This document shows, piece by piece, positions 21,945 to 27,951 of a stretch of 30,717 nt of DNA. Below the pieces are notes generated by a model. It was given only the letters and a program-made list of their open reading frames with translations, ran no database searches and was not told where the DNA came from. Location: positions 1-30,717 of IMG/VR virus record IMGVR_UViG_3300010370_006882; one strand, given 5' to 3'. Position numbers and translations under genes: made by a program. Origin of the DNA: a virus. The number at the start of each line of letters is the position of its first letter. Positions within the stretch are counted from its first letter, which is position 1.

Positions 21945-22106
21945 ATGGAATTAAATAAGAATGATTTAGCTAATTTAGCTACTATTATTGATTTAGCAAC
22001 TCAACGAGGACTTTTTAAAGCTTCTGATTTAACTGCTGTTGCTCAGCTTTACGAAAAACTCAAAAACTTGATCGGCGAGCCAGTAGAACAAACTGATCAA
22101 AAGTAA
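21945..22106 (+). CDS. Small helical protein, 53 aa
   Basis: An ATG at 21945 with TTAGGAGA seven bases upstream opens 53 codons ending TAA 22104-22106. The peptide is two amphipathic helices (NDLANLATIIDLATQRG; ASDLTAVAQLYEKLKNLIG) joined by a short FKASDL turn. Small helical proteins of this shape are common between fibre and neck genes in phages, with unknown role. The strong ribosome-binding site and phage-like codons support it. Confidence 0.85.
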   Translation: MELNKNDLANLATIIDLATQRGLFKASDLTAVAQLYEKLKNLIGEPVEQTDQK

Positions 22107-22163
22107 TAATATAGCACTATACTTTGGTGTAATTTAACATAAGTCCATAAATATGAGGATACT

Positions 22164-22571
22164 ATGTCTTTTTGTATCACCAATTTTAATGCTATTAATA
22201 ATCCATCAGTTAGTGATGAGTGTTTCGCTACTGCAACAAGAAATTTGATAATTAATAAAGGAACAACTTTTAAATTATCTTTTGTATTAACTTTAGATGG
22301 TAATTTAGCTGATCTTAGTGGGTATTCTGTACGAAGTTCTATTAAGAGTAATTATTCTGATACTACTGATTTAGTCTATTTATCTTCTGGTAATGGATTA
22401 ATTACTATTAATAATAGCACATCTTCTATAGATTTATATATACCAGAAAAAATTACACGACGCATAAATGTGCCAGTAGGAGTTTATGATATTGAGATTA
22501 TAAATTCTAATGGGGATACTACCAGAGTTGTTCAAGGCACTATAACTTTTAGCGAACAAGTTAGTACATAA
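22164..22571 (+). CDS. Small beta-rich structural protein, paralog B
   Basis: A 135-residue protein that repeats the layout of the 134-residue protein at 16628 (TTFKLSFVL, DLSGYSVRS, IDLYIPE, VYDIEIIN, GTITFS), with an added N-terminal leader of about 25 residues containing two cysteines. The two copies stand on either side of the fibre cassette. GAGG lies five bases before the ATG. The upstream gap (22107-22163) has CATAAATA but too close to the start to serve as a promoter. A neck or fibre-attachment role is inference. Confidence 0.75.
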   Translation: MSFCITNFNAINNPSVSDECFATATRNLIINKGTTFKLSFVLTLDGNLADLSGYSVRSSIKSNYSDTTDLVYLSSGNGLITINNSTSSIDLYIPEKITRRINVPVGVYDIEIINSNGDTTRVVQGTITFSEQVST

Positions 22572-22573
22572 CT

Positions 22574-23077
22574 ATGATTACAGCTCAACATAAAGAACTA
22601 TATAAGGCTATGATAGATTCTTTATTTAATGATAATAGTTTAGCTTTGAACTGTACTTTGATATATGAGAATAGCGATAAAACACAATGTTCCAATTGTG
22701 AGATTGATCCGTTAAGTGGTAGATCAGCTAACCTATATAAAGCTGGCGGATCAGTACCATTTATAGATGGTCAACAGTGTCCTTTTTGTCATGGAGATGG
22801 TTATCTGTTTGATAAAAAAGAAGAAGACATAAAATTACTGGTATTATATGATTATAAATACTGGATTAATTTTAACACTAATGTTGGTATACAGGATGGA
22901 GTTATTCAAACTATAAATAAAGTTGATATCTTAACCAAAATAAAAAATACTAATAGATTAATTGTAGATAAATCTTTAAATGGTTTATCTCGCAATTTAT
23001 TTAGTCGCACATCAGAACCAGAGCCTGCTGGTTTAGGTGATAATAGTTATTTTTTTACGTTTTGGAAAAAGATATGA
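22574..23077 (+). CDS. Neck protein with Cys4 zinc-type motif
   Basis: A 167-residue protein with two Cys pairs (C39-x2-C42 and C69-x2-C72) in QCSNCEIDPLSGRS and QQCPFCHGDGY, an expected zinc knuckle between which PLSGRSANLY and VPFIDG form turns. The second half is beta-rich (KLLVLYDYKYWINF). Small Cys4 proteins of this kind occur between capsid and tail-tube genes in other tailed phages, and the place fits a head-closure or neck function. The start follows the previous stop by two bases and no ribosome-binding site is evident, so coupling is likely. It ends in an ATGA overlap with the next gene. Confidence 0.7.
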   Translation: MITAQHKELYKAMIDSLFNDNSLALNCTLIYENSDKTQCSNCEIDPLSGRSANLYKAGGSVPFIDGQQCPFCHGDGYLFDKKEEDIKLLVLYDYKYWINFNTNVGIQDGVIQTINKVDILTKIKNTNRLIVDKSLNGLSRNLFSRTSEPEPAGLGDNSYFFTFWKKI

Positions 23078-23721
23078 GATTACAAATAGATATATTAGAA
23101 TCTGACTCTTATATTAAAGACCAAATATTAGAAGCTTTAGTTAAAGGTATCAATAAAAAATTACCACCACTATTCAATAATGCTAAAGAATCTATAAAAA
23201 ACACAGTAATAAGTAGTTTAAAAAACCAACCAGAGTATTCATCTTTATTAAATGGACAGCTCAAATATGAATTTGGACTTCCTGATCCTCAACAAAGACT
23301 AGATAGAATCTTAACGGTTTTAGAAAATAGTATGGTGTCATCTTTGGACAAAGTGAGTATAAGTGGCAATTCTTTAAAAAGCGGCTTTAAGATAGAATTT
23401 ATTCGTAGTGACTATAGTGATATTTTACCATTACTAGCATCATCTTTTATTACAGAAAAAGGTTCGAAATTAGAATGGTTAAATTGGTTATTATTACAAG
23501 GAGATAGCGCTATAGTAATGGGGTATTCTTTCGTATTGGGTGGATTTAGATTTTCACGAACTGGCGGCGGTATTATGAAAAGTAATGAATCTGGCCTATG
23601 GAGAGTACCAACACAATTTGCCGGATCGGTTGATAATAATTGGATCGTAAGAGGTATTTTGGGGTGTTCTGATGAGATACAACAAATATTGAACTCTATA
23701 ATCAAAAAATTAGACTCATAA
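23074..23721 (+). CDS. Putative neck/tail-completion protein
   Basis: A 215-residue protein. I use ATG 23074, which overlaps the preceding stop (ATGA), rather than an upstream TTG at 23062. It starts with an amphipathic helical region (about 10-80) and later carries WLNWLLLQGD, RTGGGIM and WRVPTQFAGSVDNNWIVRGI, a spaced Gly/Trp pattern that looks conserved. Between the Cys4 protein and the tail tube it is well placed for tail completion, joining tube to neck. I do not recognise a named family from sequence alone. Confidence 0.65.
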   Translation: MRLQIDILESDSYIKDQILEALVKGINKKLPPLFNNAKESIKNTVISSLKNQPEYSSLLNGQLKYEFGLPDPQQRLDRILTVLENSMVSSLDKVSISGNSLKSGFKIEFIRSDYSDILPLLASSFITEKGSKLEWLNWLLLQGDSAIVMGYSFVLGGFRFSRTGGGIMKSNESGLWRVPTQFAGSVDNNWIVRGILGCSDEIQQILNSIIKKLDS

Positions 23722-23745
23722 AAAACTATAAATTTCATATTGTTT

Positions 23746-23756
23746 GTGTATAAATA
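23746..23756 (+). promoter_or_regulatory. TATAAATA late-promoter-like element before tail tube
   Basis: GTGTATAAATA lies 36 bases before the tail-tube start in a 71-base gap, followed by a GGGAGA ribosome-binding site. It repeats the element at 16036-16048. No good -35 box is present. Confidence 0.35.
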
Positions 23757-23792
23757 AGATAACACAATACACCTTATATACGGGAGACTAAT

Positions 23793-24683
23793 ATGGCTAA
23801 TCGTGTATTTTATGCTTCACAAGGAGTTGCAATCTCTGGAGTAACAGTAGCTGGCGCTCAAAGCGTTGGTGTCCAAAGCAACTTTAATCTAGAACAAGCT
23901 TTCCAATTAGGTCGTCTAGGTATTTATGATAACATTGTTACTAATCCAGAAGTAACAGTAACGGTTAGCAAAGTATTAGATGGCGAAAATACCATTTACA
24001 AAATGGCTACAGGTGGTGGTACACTTATTAGTAATGCTAATGATCAATGTGATATTCTTATTGGTGTTGGTTCTGATACCGCTGCTGCTCTTAGTGGCAC
24101 AGCAGCTATTGAAATGACAGGTATGTATGTTACATCAGTAAGTTATACTTTACCTGTTGATGGCAACTTTACAGAAGAAGTAAGTTTCGTTGGAGATAAC
24201 AAATCAGTAAGCACTGGTGTTGTAACAGCTCCAACCGCTAGTGGTAACACAGTATTGCGTCGTCAACACTATAAAACAGATAGCGTACTACCAGTAGAAG
24301 TTAGTGGTCAAAATATTACTAATATTACTATTAATGCTGACCTTGGTCGTGAAACCATGTTCAAACTAGGTCAGTTCGGGCCATTCCATCGCTTTGTTAA
24401 CTTCCCATTAGAAGTAACTTGCGAATTTGAAGTTAGTGCCACAGGTTTAGATGGTGTTGAAGTTAGTCAAGATGTAGTTTGCACAGGTGGTAACCTACCT
24501 GCTATTCAGCCCATTACTATTAATTTGTGTGATCCAAGCGATGGTACTACATCCTATTCATTTAACCTTGGCCCAAGTAATCGTTTAACTAGTGTTAATT
24601 ATCAGGGTGGTGACACTGGTGGTGGTAATGCTACTATCACATATAGTTATACCACTTATAATGATTTAGATATTAGCGGCTGA
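23793..24683 (+). CDS. Major tail tube protein
   Basis: A 296-residue beta-rich protein with a strong GGGAG site and capsid-like codon choice (CGT for Arg, GCT, GGT), fitting an abundant structural protein. The N-terminus RVFYASQGVAISG and the ordered beta strands ending ITYSYTTYNDLD fit tail tube folds, and it lies ahead of the tail-assembly and tape-measure genes, the normal order. Notable segments are LRRQHYKTDSVLPVEVSG near 155-172, NITINADLGRE near 176-186 and YQGGDTGGGNATITYSY near 271-287. A divergent copy follows directly. It would assemble into the inner channel of the tail. Confidence 0.82.
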   Translation: MANRVFYASQGVAISGVTVAGAQSVGVQSNFNLEQAFQLGRLGIYDNIVTNPEVTVTVSKVLDGENTIYKMATGGGTLISNANDQCDILIGVGSDTAAALSGTAAIEMTGMYVTSVSYTLPVDGNFTEEVSFVGDNKSVSTGVVTAPTASGNTVLRRQHYKTDSVLPVEVSGQNITNITINADLGRETMFKLGQFGPFHRFVNFPLEVTCEFEVSATGLDGVEVSQDVVCTGGNLPAIQPITINLCDPSDGTTSYSFNLGPSNRLTSVNYQGGDTGGGNATITYSYTTYNDLDISG

Positions 24684-24702
24684 TATTTAAATAGGATTCC
24701 TA

Positions 24703-25650
24703 GTGGGAAACAATAGAATTTATTACGGATGCTTGGGCGTAGCTTTGTCTACGCCCTCATCTTTTCCATCAGCACTATTACCGGGTGTTCAATCTGTTGG
24801 TGTTAATACTACCAATAGAACAGAATATATATTATCTCCTGGTATTGCTGTTCCTCAAGCATATTATACTTTATTATCAGATGTTACTTTTACTTTTTCG
24901 GAAGCTTTTCAGTCTTTAGAATCATTATCATCGATTTCTGGTGCTAATAATTATATCGATTTATATATGCTGGTTGGTGAAGATGATGTTGAATGTATGG
25001 ATGCTAGAAAATATATTAGATGTAAATATATATTATTACAAAATTTAGTTTACAATCTTAATATTAATGGTATTTTTAATGTAGAAAAAACATATACTGG
25101 ATTTTCCCGATATATATGTTCTACATCTTCATCTATTACTATTCCTAACTGTGGATCCCCCATTCCAAATTATAGTGTTGTTGGCTCTAGACGACATTTT
25201 AATATTAGTGGTAGTTCATTACCATCATTATTAACATCAGATAATGTTTTACAAACAGTCACTATAACCCAGTCTATAAACAGAGAGAATATTACTGAGC
25301 CAGCCACAAGAACCCCATATGGAAGTATGGTATCATTTCCCATAGAAACTAAACTAACTTTTAATGTGGTCTCAAAAGATTTAGATTCATATACAAATAA
25401 CTATAACACCTCTATTTGCAACAGTATTTCTAGTCATATAGAAGATATTACAATTTCTGTTTGTGGTATTGGTGGTAGTGGTAATACTAGTTCACTATCT
25501 TTTAATGATGCTTATTTAGAGAGTATTAATTATAATGGTGGAGATACAACAGGAGGAAATCAGGAAATTAATATAGAATATGTTTGTTATAGTGTGAGTG
25601 GGATCAATAGTTTAGTGGAATTTCCTAATGTTTATAGCACAGGATGTTGA
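24703..25650 (+). CDS. Second tail-tube-like protein (divergent paralog)
   Basis: A 315-residue protein that parallels the tail tube before it: RIYYGCLGVALS and GVQSVGVNTT at the start, SRRHFNISGSSLP, TITQSINREN, GSMVSFPIETKLTFNV and a closing YNGGDTTGGNQEINIEYV match RVFYASQGVAIS, GVQSVGVQSN, LRRQHY, TINADLGRE, VNFPLEVTCEF and YQGGDTGGGNATITYSY in order. It has more cysteines and lacks the CGT-rich codon use, so it is probably made in smaller amounts. The start is GTG with AGGA six bases upstream. A specialised ring at the tail tip or at the head-tail joint would fit. It overlaps the next gene by 23 bases. Confidence 0.78.
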   Translation: MGNNRIYYGCLGVALSTPSSFPSALLPGVQSVGVNTTNRTEYILSPGIAVPQAYYTLLSDVTFTFSEAFQSLESLSSISGANNYIDLYMLVGEDDVECMDARKYIRCKYILLQNLVYNLNINGIFNVEKTYTGFSRYICSTSSSITIPNCGSPIPNYSVVGSRRHFNISGSSLPSLLTSDNVLQTVTITQSINRENITEPATRTPYGSMVSFPIETKLTFNVVSKDLDSYTNNYNTSICNSISSHIEDITISVCGIGGSGNTSSLSFNDAYLESINYNGGDTTGGNQEINIEYVCYSVSGINSLVEFPNVYSTGC

Positions 25651-26689
25651 TGAGATAGATATTTTATTATACAGAATAATATGTGGATATTATCATGTCG
25701 AATATAATAATGAAAAATTAAAAATTATCTATCCATCTATAGAAATCAAATACCAAGCAGAACAACTATATTTCTCTATTCTGGACGATCACAAATTTGA
25801 TACCGAATGGTATAGTGATCTAGATCTGAAAATGTTTCTAGAAAAAAATCAGATATGGAATAATGAAAAAGAAAATTCACTCAAAAATCAACAGTTATTA
25901 CTAGAAAAGGCTAAGATAGATCTATATAAGGATTTTACCAATAATGATCTGAAAAAACGACACAAAAAATTAATATCTTCATTATTTACTGTTATTAATA
26001 ATTTGTCAATAGAAAAAGAATCTTTTAATTATTTAACCCTACCATTTTTTGCTAGTACTATTAAACATGAATATATACTTATGAATACTGTATATAATCA
26101 TTGTGACCAATTATTTTTGAGCCACAATAGTGATTATAGAACTATGCAAGAAATATCATTATTAGTACTTAAAAAACAAATTAATATGAATATGCTAAGG
26201 AAAATAGCACGATCAGACATTTGGAAGTCATATTACTATGATAATAGTATGTATCCTAATGGATCATTAAATACTAACGATGATTATAGAAATTTGATTA
26301 ATTTAACCAAAATGTACGAATCAATTAAGCAACACCCGGAATGTCCCACAGAAGAAGTTATAGCGGATGATGATGCATTAGATGGGCGGTTCTTAGTACA
26401 AAAACAAAAAAGTACAAAAGAGAAACAAAAAAACCAGGTTCTTGATAGAGTTAGGGGTAATAAAATTAAGGATGCAAAAGAACTATTTGTTATCACTCAG
26501 GACACTCAGGAAACAGACCAAATTTTCGGACTTAATGATCCTAAGACCATGAGAGATATCAAAACCTCTATTGATATCGCTAAGCAAAAAGGAAAAGTTG
26601 CATGGACAGATTTGGAACACGTTATAGAAGAAAAACTTATGGAACAAGGCAAGGGCGGTTATAATAAAATAAAGGAGAATGTTAAGTGA
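25628..26689 (+). CDS. Hypothetical tail-assembly gene, 353 aa
   Basis: A helical, charged protein of 353 residues starting inside the end of the tube paralog. It has no clear enzymatic motif. Blocks seen are a helical N-terminal region to about 210 (DFTNNDLKKRHKKLISSLFTV, LLVLKKQINMNMLRKIARS), an acidic-to-basic linker (EEVIADDDALDGRFLVQKQK), and a C-terminal part with DIAKQKGKVAWTDLEHVIEEKLMEQGKGG. Its place between tail tube and tape measure is that of tail-assembly chaperones, which coat the tape measure before tube polymerisation. It ends in GTGA, coupling to the next gene. The chaperone role is inferred from synteny only. Confidence 0.6.
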   Translation: MFIAQDVDEIDILLYRIICGYYHVEYNNEKLKIIYPSIEIKYQAEQLYFSILDDHKFDTEWYSDLDLKMFLEKNQIWNNEKENSLKNQQLLLEKAKIDLYKDFTNNDLKKRHKKLISSLFTVINNLSIEKESFNYLTLPFFASTIKHEYILMNTVYNHCDQLFLSHNSDYRTMQEISLLVLKKQINMNMLRKIARSDIWKSYYYDNSMYPNGSLNTNDDYRNLINLTKMYESIKQHPECPTEEVIADDDALDGRFLVQKQKSTKEKQKNQVLDRVRGNKIKDAKELFVITQDTQETDQIFGLNDPKTMRDIKTSIDIAKQKGKVAWTDLEHVIEEKLMEQGKGGYNKIKENVK

Positions 26690-26979
26690 GCAATCTAATT
26701 ACCAAAAATATTAAAAAGCGATTTCAAACCAGTATGATAGGATCAATCGCTAGAATAGAAGATTATTTTGGATTTTTATGGGGCTTTAACAAAAATAATC
26801 TCAACAGAAACGAACAAGAGAATTTGGATCTATGGGAAGAATTAAGAACAGAAATTCTTAACCATTGTAATAATCAAATGAGATTAGCTATGGATGAACT
26901 AGAGGATTTTTTGGAAAAACAACATAATTATTATGAGTATAAATTTATTATCAATCAAAATAAAAAGGAGAACCAATGA
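26686..26979 (+). CDS. Small tail-assembly protein, 97 aa
   Basis: A 97-residue helical protein starting at GTG 26686 (overlapping the previous stop as GTGA) with AAAGGAG upstream. It reads RFQTSMIGSIARIEDYFGFLWG, then LWEELRTEILNHCNNQM and a closing helix. The pattern looks conserved (aromatic FGFLWG followed by a helix with paired Asn), as seen in small proteins before the tape measure in other phages. It ends in an ATGA overlap with the 300-aa gene. The exact role is unknown; a tail-assembly partner of the tape measure is the best guess. Confidence 0.7.
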   Translation: MSNLITKNIKKRFQTSMIGSIARIEDYFGFLWGFNKNNLNRNEQENLDLWEELRTEILNHCNNQMRLAMDELEDFLEKQHNYYEYKFIINQNKKENQ

Positions 26980-27878
26980 TAACAGATACCTTTACTATAA
27001 CACTCAACTCTAAGGATGTAGACTTTTTAATCAAATCACCATCTTTGGTTGAACAACGAGAGGCCCAAAAAGTTTATAACCAAGCATTTTCTGATGCTGT
27101 AAAGTCTGGTTGTATAGTTAGGGGGCGCCTAGAAGATCTTCTTAAAGAACAAGGATTGTGGGACGATAACAAACAACTAAAGATGACCACTTTGCAACAA
27201 GAAATATTAGATGGAGAAAAATCGTTAGCAAAAGGTGGTATTAGTATAAATGCGGCCAAACAGATTGCTGTAAAGATGAAAAATTTAAGAGAAGATCTTA
27301 GAGATCTTATTTCTGTTCGTACTAATTTGGATAATCATACAGCAGAAGGACAGGCAGATAACGCTAGATTTAATTATTTAGTATCATCTTGTTTGGTGTA
27401 TAAAGATAGTAAGAAAAAATACTTTGACAATTATGAAGACTATTTGAATAGAGCATCAGAACCAGTTGCTATAAGAGCAGCTCAGGTTTTGGCCAATATG
27501 CTATATGGTTTGGATAATGATTATGAAAAGAAATTGCCAGAAAATAAATTTTTGCTTAAATATAAATTGGTTGATGAAAATTTGAGATATATCAACAAAG
27601 ATGGCAAGTATGTTGATATTGATGGTAGATTGGTTGATGAAAGTGGTAGATATATTAACGACAAAGGACAGTTCGTTGATAAAAATGGAAACTTGGTTGA
27701 TGATAATGGTGAATATGTTACAGACTTTAAACCATTCACAGATGATGATGGAAATCCTATTGTATTGGAAACTGATAATGAAACAAAAAATAGTGTTGGA
27801 ATTCCTAGTCCGTCTCCAGAACCAGAAATTCCCCAACCTATTCCTACCCCTCTGCCAGAAAGTAATGTTGTTGAATAA
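26976..27878 (+). CDS. Tail-assembly protein with heptapeptide repeats
   Basis: A 300-residue protein with AAGGAG before the ATG. Residues 1-190 form a helical domain (TFTITLNSKDVDFLIKSP at the start; AAKQIAVKMKNLREDLRDL at 93-111). Residues 198-250 are seven consecutive 7-residue repeats of the form [LYF]-[VI]-[DN]-x-x-G-[polar], such as YVDIDGR, LVDESGR and FVDKNGN, a pattern with DxDG-like loops that could bind calcium or form a beta solenoid. The last 25 residues are Pro-rich (PSPSPEPEIPQPIPTPLP). It precedes the tape measure and a terminator. Tail-assembly chaperone or tail-shaft accessory protein are both possible. Confidence 0.7.
   Translation: MITDTFTITLNSKDVDFLIKSPSLVEQREAQKVYNQAFSDAVKSGCIVRGRLEDLLKEQGLWDDNKQLKMTTLQQEILDGEKSLAKGGISINAAKQIAVKMKNLREDLRDLISVRTNLDNHTAEGQADNARFNYLVSSCLVYKDSKKKYFDNYEDYLNRASEPVAIRAAQVLANMLYGLDNDYEKKLPENKFLLKYKLVDENLRYINKDGKYVDIDGRLVDESGRYINDKGQFVDKNGNLVDDNGEYVTDFKPFTDDDGNPIVLETDNETKNSVGIPSPSPEPEIPQPIPTPLPESNVVE
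27567..27716 (+). repeat. Seven 21-base repeats encoding heptapeptides
   Basis: Seven units of 21 bases, each starting with a TTG/TAT/TTC codon for an aromatic or Leu, then GTT/ATT, GAT/AAC and ending GGT/GGC plus one codon, lie in frame in the 300-aa gene. DNA units differ more than the peptides, which suggests selection on the protein pattern. Confidence 0.85.
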
Positions 27879-27909
27879 AATTAGTTATAATTTTTATACT
27901 CTAGAAAAT

Positions 27910-27934
27910 GGCGCTACTAGACTAGCGCCTTTTT
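27910..27934 (+). terminator. Rho-independent terminator before tape measure
   Basis: GGCGCTA (27910-27916), a CTAGAC loop, TAGCGCC (27923-27929) and TTTTT form a perfect seven-pair hairpin. It lies 31 bases after the stop of the 300-aa gene and only 17 bases before the tape-measure ATG, so the tape measure must be read through it or start from an unseen promoter. Confidence 0.92.
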
Positions 27935-27951
27935 CATTATAGGAAACTATT

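Noticed and set aside
22124-22151. TTGGTG-16-CATAAA as a promoter for the gene at 22164
   Set aside because: The start would fall about six bases before the ATG, inside the ribosome-binding site.
25628-27878. Programmed frameshift in tail-assembly genes
   Set aside because: The 353-, 97- and 300-aa genes are joined by GTGA and ATGA overlaps with good ribosome-binding sites, so separate starts explain them; no slippery heptamer stands out at the junctions.
27886-27891. TATAAT before the tape measure as promoter
   Set aside because: No -35 box at 16-18 bases, and the transcript would meet the terminator at 27910 at once.
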